Part shown: in pieces, positions 33,732-45,965 of the stretch | Position numbering within the stretch: the first letter of the stretch is position 1 | Layout: each line of letters begins with the position of its first letter | Source of the DNA: Urophycis tenuis | Lineage: Eukaryota; Chordata; Actinopteri; Gadiformes; Phycidae | NCBI GenBank assembly: GCA_036785325.1 | Contig: JAXIVH010000087.1 | Span: forward strand, 497,501 to 561,500 | Direction of reading: 5' to 3' | Length of the DNA stretch: 64,000 bases | Made by a program: the position numbers and the translations under genes | Notes under the pieces: generated by a model | What the model was told of the DNA's origin: nothing | What the model saw: the letters and a program-made list of their open reading frames with translations, nothing else | Databases searched by the model: none

Positions 33732-36700
33732 CTAGATGTTCAGGGTCTTCTTGATGGAGAATATGATATCCTTGATCTGTGGGAGGCTGTTGTCCTCCAG
33801 GATCTTGGCATAGGGCATGGGGATGTCCACCCCCGTTACCCTGGTGACTGGAGCATCCAGGTAGTTAAATGCTGGCCCTGGAGAAGAAAAGAAGGACACT
33901 GTAACCGCGGAAACTAACTGTAACCATTGTAGCACACTGTCACTATGGAAATAAAAGGCAACCATGGGAACACTCTCTCAGCACGCTAACACACAGTACG
34001 TTTACATGCAGCAAGAAATTCGAATTTCTGATCGGATCAGATAATGACATGCGTAAGACCGGATCACTTGTCCGAGTATACATGCCGTTCAGGGAATCGG
34101 ATTAACAGCCGGAGCATGGCTGACTCCGGACGCTATGTGGCGCAGAATGCAAAATCCGATTCAGATCCGATTGCTGAGTATAGATGCCGTTAAAAGTCCG
34201 ACTATGAACGAATTATCTAGGTGTTGTTATCCGATTTTGAGATGTCCGAAGTATGTCGGATTAAGGTGTTTACATGCACTTTAACCCATTTAGGCCTAAA
34301 ACGCCTGGAAAAGAATGCCTGTAAAACCTATGGCCGATTTCAGAAAGACCCCCTAAAACCTGAAGTTTTTCTGGAAATTCAGCAATTGTGTCAACGCCTA
34401 CTAAATTATTGATTTCTCAGCCTCTGTAGCAGATAGAAACAAAATTCAAAAAGTATTTGAGAGCTTACACCTGTGGCTTTCTTTGGAAATTGAGTTTATT
34501 TACATACACCTTCACGAAAATCGAAAATGTAAAAAGTAAAGTGCAGGAACAGCACTATTTTCAATTAGAAAACAGTAATCAAATCAAATCAAATCAACTT
34601 GTCAGTAGGGATGTGACTTTCAGTCCAAAACACTATTCGAAATTCGCTAGACACTATTCGAATTTTATACAAAAATCGACCCCCCCCCCCCCCCCCAAAA
34701 AAAAAAAAAAAAAAAAACACACACGCACGCGCTCACGTGCGACATCCCCGTCCTTCAACCACCACACACACACGACAGAATGGGCATATTCCCTGAGCGA
34801 TTTATCTCAGCTACAGCATGACAACAAACAAACAGTTTTACAAAGACCGCTGCGCTGTTTTTCATTTAACTGCCTGTTAGGCGGAACCGGGTGAAACAGT
34901 TTCAGCAACGAGATCAAATGGATTTAACAGAAATAGCGAAGTAAACCTATTGCATATTTTTATTCAGAAAAATCAACATGTCAACGTGTTCGGGGTGGAG
35001 ACGTGTGCGCAGCCTATTAACTATTAAGCCGGAAGCGGAGAACACGCGCTCCGACGGCACGGACGTTGCAGGCACACACAAGTAGGCGCTCGCCAACTTT
35101 GCCAGGCGGGGGTATCTTTTTTGATTTGCTTTCCACCATGTCAGTGGGTCAGTGTGGAGCGGTGGGTCACACATCTATTTTACCACGTGAAACGTAATTA
35201 GGTTCGGACGTATAGTTCTATGTAAACAATGCGGCATTCTTTCCCAGTGAAACGCAATACTAGTCAATGCGGCATTCAACAATGACACGAAAAACAACCC
35301 TTATACAGGAAAAACGACGTAAACGCTTTCCCGGCCTTAATGGTAGAATAACGCAACAGCGCCCCCGGCTTTAAAGGTAGAAATGCGGCAATGCTTTCCC
35401 GGCCTAAATGGGTTAAAAGTCTGAACGATGTCTTATACGATTAGAAATTCGAATTTCTTGCTGCATGTAAACGTACTGACAGTGTCAGTGCAGAGATTAT
35501 ATGGATTTGTACCTTCCATGATGCGAGCGCAGATCTCGGCTCCGACTCCAAACTGTGGCCATCCTCCCTCCACCGTAACCAGGTGGTTGGTCTTCATCAC
35601 ACTGGCCTCGATGCAGTCCACGTCCAGGGGCCGGATGCTGCGCAGGTTCACCACCTAGTACCACATCACATCAGTCCTTAGCGATAGACACTGAATGGTG
35701 CCGTCCTACAGAGGGCGCTACAGGGTATCCACCCGTGGCCAACTGGCTTCAACTACATTCTGTTTTGCAGCATTCACACTCCGATGGACCAGGAGAACCC
35801 AGACCCCGCGTTAAACCCCACAAAAGATGAAACTGCACCAAAACAAGTCTCGTATTGTATACAACATTGACAGAACTGATGGTTATCAGCGAGGTCCCTG
35901 CCGTCTTTATTGACCGCCCTGTACAGCCTCACAGGGGAGGAGAGAGGAACATTACTCAACATTACCTCACACTCCACGCCCTCCTTGGCCAGGACGGCCG
36001 CGGCGTCCAGGCAGAAGCTCACGTAGCGCGAGTGAGACACCAGGGTCACGTGACTTCCTGGAGGACAGGAGGAAACTTTCTTTACCGAAACATTCTGCTT
36101 CTAAAAACACAACTACTACCTATCTAAAATGGCAGGGAACATCTGCATACCAGGTATCCAAGGCCATCCTTAAAAATATTTCTGTTTGCAGTAACAACCC
36201 AAAAAAAAATAAAAAAAGGGTCGGGAGGTAGGTCTATATTTTTTTTTTCAAAATTTAAAGTAAAAAAAAAAAGTAAAATTTTGGTCACATCGTTATGAAT
36301 TTAAACAAATTTGCATATTGTGATGTCACTGACTGAGTCTCCAACCCGGAAAAGTTTAGTGGTCTCCTTGACATCAGTCAACACGTCACGTTATAGCGGT
36401 GTCGAGATATTTCAATGCATTTTTTTTATGTAGGACCTATTGCTACGGTGCCTGAACCCGTATAACTCTGAACGGTGACTGCGAACATTTTCTTTACTGC
36501 AGCCGCAGCCATCATAACAGACAAGCGCGAACCATTGATTAAATGAAGCGAATATAAAAGAAAGAACGTGTGTATGTAGGCAATTTATATTTGCGATACT
36601 TACTAAAATATAATTAATAGGGTTTTATTGGAGTTGCATTAGTTGTTTGAAGAGTTAAAAAAAAACGGTCGGTCTTAACTAAGTTTACAACCGGCATGTT

Positions 36701-39700
36701 GGTCGGACTCAAAGGGAAAAAATGTATATATTTGGGTCGGTCCTAAATTGACAGGGTTGGTCGGGTTACGGACAACCACAACATTTTTAAGGATGGCCTA
36801 ATTAACATGCCTGGGGAAATCTGTATAACCTGGTATCTAATGAACATACAAGGTACCTAATTAACATGCCAGAGGAATTCTGTATAACCTGGTACCTCAT
36901 TAACATTCCATTGAGATCTCTATATAATCCACACACCATGTAGCTTATTAACATAAACTGCCTCATTAGTATACCAGGTATCTGGTATGTACATGTGACA
37001 TACATGTGAATCCACACCTCTATAACCCACTACCAAGTTACCATAGCAGGTATTTAGCGAGGGCCTGCACACCTTGGAAGACTTATTTGCAGGTGCTGCT
37101 TTTCAAGGTTTCAACTTTTGAGTAGTACAAAAGAAGAGCGCAAAACTGCTGCTTTACAGTCACCACTTTATTTTCTCTCACTCTGATGAAGGCCTAGTGC
37201 CCAAACGTCAGCACGCAGCACGCCAGAAAATAAAGTGGGGACTGTAAATCAGCAAATCCTTTGTACTACCATACCAGGTATCAACATACCTGTATAACCC
37301 ACTACTACATGTACATACCAGGTACCTGTATAGTCAACTAACACTGTAACATACCAGGTGATACACAGGGTTTGATTCACTCTTAACTCCCAGACATTCT
37401 TCTACAAGGTTTGGGTTGCAATCCTACCTTGTCTCTCAATCTTGGCCTTGCCAAAGGGAATGGTGAAGTCTTTCGACTGGGATTCCTCTGACATCTCGAA
37501 CGGAACACCGTACATCAGCTCGTTCTCCAGGAACACCACTGGAGAACCAGGAAGAGACATAGTGACAACATGATCAAGAGCAGGGGTTCCATTTTAAAAA
37601 CGTGTCGCCCCAAAACCAGTGCAGGGATTCACAGCCCCCACTCCCCCTGTACTTGATGACACTTTCGAATGTTCTTCATCAATACAGTATTCCTTTTTTA
37701 TTTAGTTTTACCCAGTAATTACTAATAGGTTTGTCCCCATTCAAGGATTCAAGGATTCAAAGGTTTTATTGTCATGTGTGCAGTAAAGAAACACGTTTGT
37801 TTCCCTGAACAATGAAATGCTTACTTTGCTGCCCACACTGGATACCATATATAAATAATGTATAAAATCTAAATAGAATAAACTGTACAATAAAAATAAA
37901 AATAAAAAATAAAAATATATAAAATAAAAATAAAGAAAAAATAAAATAGAAATATAAAATTTAGAAGATGTGAATGAGATGAAATTGTGAAATGAAATTG
38001 TAAATGTGCATTGTGCATCAGCAGCTGTAAACATTGAACATTATTGTGCAAATAAAGTTAGTGCAAGTAACAGGGTAAAGTGTCCAGTGAGGATGTCCAT
38101 GGGGGGGTGGGGGGGGTGGTTCTGCATCTCACACTCCTGAACCTCCGGCCTGAGGGCAGGAGTGTGAAGAGTCCGTGCTGGGGGTGAGTGGGGTCTTTGG
38201 TGATGGAGGCAGCTCTCCTGTGGACTCTGCGGTGATAGATGCTCTGCAGAGAGGGCTGTGGTGTCCTGGTGATCTTAGACGCAGTCTTTACCACTCTCTG
38301 CAGGCGTTTGCGGTCCCACACAGTTGAGCTGCCATACCACACGGTGATGCAGGTGGTCAAAACAGACTCAATGATGCAGCTGTAGAAGTTGCTGAGGATC
38401 TTGGGCGCCATCCCAAATTTCCTCAGCCTCCTCAGGAAGTACAGCCGCTGCTGAGCCTTCTTCACCACCTGTGTGGTGTTGAATGTCCAGGTGAGGTCGT
38501 CACTGATGTGGACCCCTAGGTATTTGAAGTTGCTCACCCTCTCAACCTCAAGACCTCGGATGAACAGTGGCTGATGAGGCCTCTTCTCCTTCCTCATGTC
38601 CACAATCATCTCTTTGGTCTTGTCAGTGTTGAGGGTGAGGTTGTTATTTCCACACCACGTCACCAGACTGTCCACCTCCCTCCTGTAGTCCGCCTCGTCT
38701 CCGCCAGTGATGCGTCCAATCACGGCGGTGTCGTCGGCGAACTTAATGATGGTGTTGTCAGGGTAGGAAGCGACGCAGTCGTGGGTGAACAGGGTGTAGA
38801 GGATGGGGCTGAGGACACAGCCCTGCGGGGTCCCGATGTTGTTGGTTATAGTGGTTGAAGTCCTTTTCCCAATCCTGACAGACTGTGGTCTGCCAGTCAG
38901 GAAGTCCAGGAGCCAGTCGCAGAGGGAGGGGTGGAGTCCTAGAGCAGACAGTTTATGGGTGAGTTTGTGGGGGACGACGGTGTTGAAGGCGGAGCTGTAG
39001 TCAATAAAGAGCATCCTGATGTAGGAGTCTTTATTTTCCAGGTGGGAAAGGGAGACATGGAGGGCGGCAGCGATGGCGTCGGAGGTGGACCGGTTGTGCC
39101 TGTAGGCGTACTGCAGGGGGTCGATGGTGTCCGAGATGCTGTTGTGAATGTGGGCCAGTATCACTCTCTCGAAGCACTTCATGATGATTGGAGTGAGTGC
39201 TACTGGCCGGAAGTCATTCAGGCAGGATGGGGGGTTCTTCTTGGGGACGGGGACGACAGTCGTGGTCTTGTAGCATCTTGGGACGATGCATTGACTGAGG
39301 GAGAGGTTGAAGATGGAGGTGAGGACATCAGCCAGCTCGTTAGCACAAGCTCTGAGGGCGCGTCCTGGTATGTTGTCCGGCCCAGCTGCTTTCCGGGGGC
39401 GGACGCTCCTCAGGGCTTTGTGTACCTGGGCTGATGTGACGACTGGCGGGGGGGAGGGGGGAGGAGTGGCCGGGGTGTGTGTGTATTCCACATAGGTGGT
39501 GGGGGTGGGGCTCTCGAAGTGGGTGTAGAAGGCGTTGAGGTCGTCTGGCAGGCTGTCTGAAGGGCTGATGGTGGAGGTTTTAGAGCTGGTCCTGAAGTCT
39601 GTGATGTGGTCCAGACATTGCCACATTCTCCTGGGGTCAGCATTAGAGTAGAAGTCCTCCGTCTTCTCTCTGTGCTGTCTTTTGGCCGCTCTTATGGCCT

Positions 39701-42700
39701 TCTTCAGACTGTACTGCACAGCTCTGTACTCCACTTCGTTGCCAGACCTAAATGCAACAGAGCGAGTACGTAACAAATGCAGCACCTCTCTGTTTACCCA
39801 GGGTTTCTGGTTGGGGACCCTCCTCACTTGTGTGGTGGGTATAATGCTCTCAACACAAGTGCTAATATACCCAGTCACATACTCAGCGTAGTCCTCTACG
39901 CTGATGGAGGAGTCCCCTCGCGTGGCTGCAGCTCTAAAAACATCCCAGTCCGTTGTGGCGAAACAGTCCTGTAGAGTGCTCTCAGCCTGTGGTGTCCATA
40001 GTTTAACCTGTCTGGTGACAGGGTTCGACTGCTTGAGTCTTTGTCTGTAGGCCGGGTACAGAAACAGAGAGATGTGGTCTGAGTCTCCGAAGGGGGGGCG
40101 GGGGGCGGCTCGGAGTGCACCACGTACGTTGCTGTAAACGTGGTCCAAGGTGTTTTTTCCCCGGGGTGGGTATGTCCACGTGTTGGAAGTATTTAGGAAG
40201 TACAGACCGTAAGTTGCACTGGTTGAAGTCACCAGCAACGATAAAAACAGCATCAGGATGAACGGTCTCCAGCGCGCTGATGACGTCATAGAGTTTACTG
40301 AGCGCCGCGGTGTAGTTAGCGTGTGGATGGATGTAAACAGCAGCCAAAAACACACACGCGAATTCCCTTGGGAGATAAAAGGGACGGCATCGCAACAGTA
40401 AAAACTCTAGGTCTGGTGAGCAGTGCTTGTGCACAGTCCGTACATCCCTACACCACGCGTTGTTGACATAACCCCATCTATTGATCAGTGCACCCCTGTA
40501 TAAAAGATAATGATGGCCATGCCACAACCCATGGTGCCCGGCTGCAAAACCACCTGACTCGTGTAAGGTGAAACTCTAACTCATTTTGGGTGAACCTCTG
40601 ACTCAGGTAGGGTGAACCTCTCTGACTCCTGTAGGGTGAACCTCTCTGACTCCTGTAGGGTGAACCACTGACTCATGTAGGGTGAACCACTGACTCAGGT
40701 AAGGTGAACCTCTGACTCGTGTAGGGTGAACCTCTGACTCAGGTAGGGTGAACCTCTCTGACTCCTGTAGGGTGAACCTCTCTGACTCCTGTAGGGTGAA
40801 CCTCTCTGACTCCTGTAGGGTGAAACTCTAACTCATTTTGGGTGAACCTCTGACTCAGGTAGGTTGAACCTCTGACTCATGTAGGTTGAACCTCTGACTC
40901 ATGTAGGGTGAACCTCTGACTCGTGTAGGGTGAACCTCTTTGACTCAGGTAGGGTGAACCTCTTTGACTCAGGTAGGGTGAACCTCTTTGACTCAGGTAG
41001 GGTGAACCTCTGACTCATGTAGGTTGAACCTCTGACTCAGGTAGGTTGAACCTCTGACTCAGGTAGGGTGAACCTCTGACTCATGTAGGGTGAACCTCTG
41101 ACTCGTGTAGGGTGAAACTCTAACTCATTTTGGGTGAACCTCTGACTCAGGTAGGGTGAACCTCTGACTCAGGTAGGGTGAACCTCTGACTCAGGTAAGG
41201 TGAACCTCTGACTCAGGTAAGGTGAACCTCTGACTCGTGTAGGGTGAACCTCTGACTCATGTAGGGTGAACCTGACTCAGGTAGGGTGAACCTCTGACTC
41301 ATGTAGGGTGAACCACTGACTCAGGTAAGGTGAACCTCTGACTCGTGTAGGGTGAACCTCTTTGACTCGTGTAGGGTGAACCTCTGACTCATGTAGGGTG
41401 AACCTCTGACTCAGGTAGGGTGAACCTCTGACTCGTGTAGGGTGAACCTCTCTGACTCGTGTAGGGTGAAACTCTAACTCATTTTGGGTGAACCTCTGAC
41501 TCAGGTAGGGTGAAGCTCTGACTCAGGTAGGTTGAACCTCTGACTCAGGTAGGTTGAACCTCTGACTCATGTAGGTTGAACCTCTGACTCATGTAGGGTG
41601 AACCTCTGACTCGTGTAGGGTGAACCTCTTTGACTCAGGTAGGGTGAACCTCTTTGACTCAGGTAGGGTGAACCTCTTTGACTCGTGTAAGGTGAACCTC
41701 TGACTCATGTAGGTTGAACCTCTGACTCAGGTAGGTTGAACCTCTGACTCAGGTAGGGTGAACCTCTGACTCGTGTAGGGTGAACCTCTGACTCGTGTAG
41801 GGTGAAACTCTAACTCATTTTGGGTGAACCTCTGACTCAGGTAGGGTGAACCTCTGACTCAGGTAGGGTGAACCTCTGACTCAGGTAAGGTGAACCTCTG
41901 ACTCGTGTAGGGTGAACCTCTGACTCATGTAGGGTGAACCTGACTCAGGTAGGGTGAACCTCTGACTCATGTAGGGTGAACCACTGACTCAGGTAAGGTG
42001 AACCTCTGACTCGTGTAGGGTGAACCTCTTTGACTCGTGTAGGGTGAACCTCTGACTCATGTAGGGTGAACCTCTGACTCAGGTAGGGTGAACCTCTGAC
42101 TCGTGTAGGGTGAACCTCTCTGACTCGTGTAGGGTGAAACTCTAACTCATTTTGGGTGAACCTCTGACTCAGGTAGGGTGAAGCTGACTCAGGTAGGTTG
42201 AACCTCTGACTCATGTAGGTTGAACCTCTGACTCATGTAGGGTGAACCTCTGACTCGTGTAGGGTGAACCTCTTTGACTCAGGTAGGGTGAACCTCTTTG
42301 ACTCAGGTAGGGTGAACCTCTTTGACTCGTGTAAGGTGAACCTCTGACTCATGTAGGTTGAACCTCTGACTCAGGTAGGTTGAACCTCTGACTCAGGTAG
42401 GTTGAACCTCTGACTCAGGTAGGTTGAACCTCTGACCCAGGTAGGTTGAACCTCTGACTCAGGTAGGGTGAACCTCTGACTCATGTAGGGTGAACCTCTG
42501 ACTCAGGTAGGGTGAACCTCTAACTCAGGTAGGGTGAACCTCTGACTCATGTAGGGTGAACCTCTGACTCATGTAGGGTGACTCTGAGTTCACTGACTCA
42601 TGCAGGATGGACTACACTACGCCAGACGGGGGCCTACCGGGGTTGTCGTCTCTGATAGCTGCCTTGAGCAGACCCCTGGCGTCCTCAGCACTCCACGGGC

Positions 42701-44731
42701 TCACCACCTTCAGCCCTGGACAGTGGCCATACCTGAAGACACAAGAACTCATTAACACAAGCTAGGCTAAGCTACCATGTGAGCTACCGTGCTATGCTAA
42801 CCTACCAAGCAGCGAAACACTGGGAGTGTAGCTCATTAACACACGCTAGGCTAAGGATAAGCTACCATGTGAGCTGCCATGCTATGCTAACCTACCAAGC
42901 AGCGAAACACTGGGAGTGTTGGGCAGCGACGCCGGCCGAGGCTCCATTGGGACCCCTGAAGACAATGGGTACGGACTGGAGGCCAGCAGACATGTAGTTG
43001 GTCTTCGCTGCTGAGTTGATGACCTGGTCGATAGCTTGCATGGAGAAGTTAAAGGTCATGAACTCACAGATGGGCCGGAGGCCAGCCTGCAGGGAAACAT
43101 CGCACAACAACAGTTACTTGACACAGTAGTCATCATCCACATATTGTCTGACAGGTCTCCAGGAAGCACAGCGTGTCTTTACACGTCTTCTGTAGTTTTC
43201 CAGGCTGTAAGCATCAAGCTTCATTTGGGAATTTAGGTTCTGCCAAGTTCTGCATGCACCAACCACAAACGGCTATACAAACGGCTGATGTGATGGTTTT
43301 AATATGGATTACATAGTTTAATGAACTGGAGCTGTAATGACTGTAGCAGTCATTGTCTCCACCAACTCCCTAGTCTCAAAATGCGTTGGTAATAGCTGAC
43401 CAAGGAAATGAAAGAGGCTTGCATTAGATGAGCATTAGGCTTTAAGTGTTTGTGACCTCACTGTGAAATGACAGGTATGTGTGACCACAGGTGTGTGACC
43501 ACAGGGGCGAGACCAGTTGTGTGTGGACAGGGTGTCAGTTGGAAGCTTACCATAGCAGCTCCAACCGCAATGCCAGTAAAACCCATCTGTAAAGAAACAC
43601 ACACACACACAAAATGGCATTAGTTAGCTGGGAGAGCCATAGGAAGTGACATCACAGACATAACCTGTCTGTGAAATTGTGTTAAAGAACAAAGAAATAA
43701 CAGCCCTCCAGTTCTTGTAATACATAAAAACAATATATTTTTTGTGTATTTTGAACATAATAATACGAAGAAATAACAAATCCATGGACGAACCTCTGTG
43801 ATCGGAGTGTCGATGATGCGCTGGTCTCCATACTTCTTCCACAGACCTCGGCTCACCTACACACACACACACACACACTGCGGTTGATACCATGTGCATA
43901 GTGATGAGGTGTTACTGTGTGTATGTTTGGTGAGGTTACTGTGAGTTTCAAGTGACCTCTGACCTTGTAGGCTCCATCGTACTGAGCGACCTCCTCCCCC
44001 AGGAGGAAGACTCTCTCGTCCCGCTCCAGCTCCTCATCCATGGCCTGGTTCAGGGCGTCACGCACCGTCACCTGGACGCACAGATACTCACAATATAATA
44101 CACAATACTGAAGGGATAATCATTAAATGCAGCAACACAGAATGCTGATTGAGTTAAATATATTGTGAGTTACATAGACATTAAGTTATTTCAAAAATAC
44201 AGAGACAGATGGGTACATTTTGTACTCTGCACCCATAAACCATAGCAAATTCATTGTATGTGAAAGCTTACTTTCTGAGTAATCAAGTCAAATATATTAT
44301 CTTTATCTATTAAAATATATTATTAGATACTGAAGTCATCGGGTGGAGATACATTTTTCTTCTCCACACTGGTGTCCTCTGACATGACAGACCTAACCTC
44401 CACAGACAATCCTCATCTCAGATTAGTGTTTTACAATATTCAACATCATCACAGGTTTATGGTGTACAAAATTCAACATCAGGATCTACTCTCGTGTGCT
44501 CGGAGCCCCAGCCCACTACAGAGCACTGACACCCGACAGACCTGCACTGAAGCCGGGGCGCTTCTGTGGAACTCCCGCCGTAGCGCAACAGACACGACAT
44601 TCTGTAAAAGATAACCAGATGTTGTGAAAATTAACTATACGACTTAGTATGATGCTATTATTATGATAAAACATTAAATAAAACGTAGTATTTACCCTTC
44701 CAGAGCGGAGAACACACCTCAGAGACGCCAT
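33732..44731 (-). CDS. pdhb: Pyruvate dehydrogenase E1 subunit beta, mitochondrial (11 exons, 359 aa)
   Basis: E1-beta pairs with E1-alpha to decarboxylate pyruvate with thiamine diphosphate in the matrix. Exons (minus): 44731-44696, 44601-44542, 44071-43964, 43856-43794, 43586-43551, 43086-42896, 42732-42638, 37538-37428, 36057-35966, 35654-35513, 33877-33732. All have AG/GT borders; phases close to 1080 nt, i.e. 359 aa, the same length as human PDHB. Residues 1-32 are an Arg-rich transit peptide (RREFHRSAPA). The mature part begins VTVRDALNQAMDEELERDE. LGEEVAQYDGA holds the glutamate that activates the cofactor. GPNGASAGVAAQHSQ and VEGGWPQFGVGAEI are family blocks, and the end is KDIIFSIKKTLNI. 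An in-frame ATG further upstream (to 44794) is rejected because family members start at the position used here. The exon at 43551-43586 codes only 12 residues. Confidence 0.97.
34285..35412. mobile_element. piggyBac-like insert (TTAA target)
   Basis: Ends CCCATTTAGGCC / GGCCTAAATGGG are flanked on both sides by TTAA (34281-34284 and 35413-35416), the piggyBac hallmark. No transposase remains. It carries a hAT remnant inside. Confidence 0.75.
34606..35175 (-). mobile_element. hAT transposase C-terminal remnant
   Basis: The minus-strand frame 34947-35174 encodes the hAT dimerisation domain (DPLTWWKANQKRYPRLAKLA; VPATSVPSERVFSASG; LRTRLHPEHVDMLIFL). The element end cagtagggatgtgac lies near 34606, followed by a poly-C/poly-A run at 34681-34716. 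The N-terminal part is missing. Confidence 0.8.
36161..36799. mobile_element. DNA transposon, copy B, uninterrupted
   Basis: TIRs AGGCCATCCTTAAAAAT / ATTTTTAAGGATGGCCT. It is homologous in reverse to 20443-21842 (atttaaacaaatttgcatat tgtgatgtcactgactgagt). It retains the empty hAT target gacctatt at about 36433. It lies in the pdhb intron between 36057 and 37428. No clear target duplication. Confidence 0.85.
36800..37090. repeat. Degenerate repeat in pdhb intron
   Basis: Repeats of the form taattaacatgcctggggaa tctgtataacctggtatcta occur several times at about 60-bp spacing. Confidence 0.6.
37113..37270 (+). repeat. Palindrome with hammerhead-like sequence in its loop
   Basis: The left arm (gtagtacaaaagaagagcgc aaaactgctgctttacagtc) and the right arm (gactgtaaatcagcaaatcc tttgtactac) are inverted. 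The loop has CTGATGA (37193-37199), a short GGCC-type stem and CAAACGTC, i.e. a hammerhead core with one changed base (GAAAC to CAAAC). Confidence 0.6.
37740..40550 (-). mobile_element. L2-type LINE, 5'-truncated, one frameshift
   Basis: The minus-strand frame 38058-40355 (765 codons) covers the end of the endonuclease (NTLDHVYSN, FGDSDHISLFL), the whole reverse transcriptase (DNIPGRALRACANELADV; FIDYSSAFNT; GTPQGCVLSPIL; IKFADDTAVIG; NFKYLGVHISDDLTW) and the C-terminal domain. The start of the endonuclease (VFIVAGDFNQCNL) is in another frame at 40003-40527; the break lies near 40150 in a homopolymer stretch. The 3' end is tgacaataaaacctttgaat with a ccttgaat tandem tail. It lies in the pdhb intron between 42638 and 37538. 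Confidence 0.9.
40556..42590. repeat. 2-kb minisatellite in pdhb intron, ~20-22-bp unit
   Basis: About 95 units of gtagggtgaacctctgactc a(g/t). Rarer variants (aactctaactcattttgggt) recur near 41112, 41468, 41807 and 42136. They mark a higher-order block of roughly 670-700 bp present twice. The array abuts the 5'-truncated end of the L2 element. Confidence 0.95.
42740..42915 (-). repeat. 90-bp tandem duplication of a pdhb exon end and donor
   Basis: The block gctatgctaacctaccaagc agcgaaacactgggagtgt occurs at 42791 and 42881. The second copy is the real exon end plus donor (exon 43086-42896). The first, downstream in transcription, is a decoy donor with about 24 exon bases. Confidence 0.9.
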
Positions 44732-45249
44732 CTTTGCACTGTCCTCTGTAACCCGACGGGCGGGGCTTGGCACATCACAAGAGATACTAGCCAATCACAA
44801 TGGTCGTTGATGACGCGAGGGCGCCTTGCCTTCACCGTGAGCCAATAACTGACCGTTGTTGGGGTGAAAGCCGGAAGAGAAATGCGGTACTACAAAAAGC
44901 TCCCAAGGACAAGCGGCCCGCAGTAATAACATTTGGACAATAAAATAATTTGGTGTTTTATATTTTGCTTTTTATATTTTAGTAGACCGACACTGTTATT
45001 TTTCCTTTGTTTACTTTTTTTTAACTGCTTTGGCAATATAAATGTATATTTTCCATGCCAATAAAGTTTTAATTGAACTGAATTAAACAATGAACAAAGA
45101 ACATGTTTCTTCCCATTGATTACGCAAATATTTTAAATTAAAATATCATGGTGAAATTTCAAAGTGTGGGGAGGAGCTCTAACTAAAGGTGACCAAGCCA
45201 CTCCAAATTAGTAAAAATTAATAAAAGAATAAAAGAATAAAAGAATAAT

Positions 45250-45965
45250 AAAAGAATAAAAGAAGATAAAACTTTGTTAATCCCCTGAGGGAAATTGGGT
45301 CGCCATAGCAACTCGGGTACAAATTAATACATAGATACAATATAAATAAAAAATATAAATAAAATGAAACACTTTTTTTTTAAAGAATAAAAATAAAATT
45401 AATTAATACGAAAATGCAGTGTTGTAGACAGGCAGATTGTAAAAATGCAATACAGCAGTGACGGGTTGATTTAATCCAGTACTGTGGTGGTGGATCTGAC
45501 AGAGGCAGATGAGTTGTAAAGTCTTATTGCAGTGGGGAGGAACTATTTTCTGTATCGTTCCTTTTTGCAGCGGGGTTGAATTAATCTGTTGCTGAAACTG
45601 CTCTTTAGCTTGTCCAGTGTGGTGTGGAGGTGGTGGGAGGGATTGTCCATGAATGCCAGCACTTTTGCCAGCATCCCGTCCTCCACGGCCTCCTCCACTG
45701 TGACAAGCTCAGAGCCAACAACACACTCGGCCTTCTTAATAAGTTTGTTCAGTCTGTTGGTGTCCTTTGTTGTGATGCCCGCACCCCAGGACACTGCGGC
45801 AAAGAAGATGGTGCTCACCACAACAGACTGATGAAACATCTGCAACGTGTTGTTGCAGACATTGAAGGACCTGAGCCTCCTCAGGAAGTAAAGCCGATGG
45901 CCCTTCTTGTAAACGGCCTCAGAGTTTGTGGACCAGTCCAGTTTATTGTCCAAGTTAGTAAAGTA
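45250..45965 (-). mobile_element. LINE C-terminal fragment (Rex1/CR1-like)
   Basis: The minus-strand frame 45543-46046 includes GHRLYFLRRLRSFNVC, FFAAVSWGAGI, RLNKLIKKAECVVGSEL and MDNPSHHLHTTLD, the C-terminus of a non-LTR reverse transcriptase. The tail reads gataaaactttgttaatccc on plus, at about 45263. Everything before the C-terminus is missing. Confidence 0.75.

Larger units (their letters stand above)
33994..35478. mobile_element. Outer DNA transposon of a three-level nest in the last pdhb intron
   Basis: CAGTACGTTTACATGCAGCA at the left and TGCTGCATGTAAACGTACTG at the right are perfect inverted ends, continuing through agaaattcgaatttct. Flanking ACA on both sides may be a 3-bp duplication. 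The element is split by the TTAA-flanked insert below. Confidence 0.8.

Noticed and set aside
38574..39495. Plus-strand frames of 60-159 codons
   Set aside because: Antisense shadows of the L2 reverse transcriptase.
40556..42590. Regular array considered as CRISPR
   Set aside because: Units are contiguous and similar throughout with no unique spacers; vertebrate nuclear DNA, so a minisatellite.
44732..44794. In-frame upstream ATG for pdhb
   Set aside because: Adds 21 residues not found in the family; the downstream ATG yields the standard 359-aa precursor with a transit peptide.
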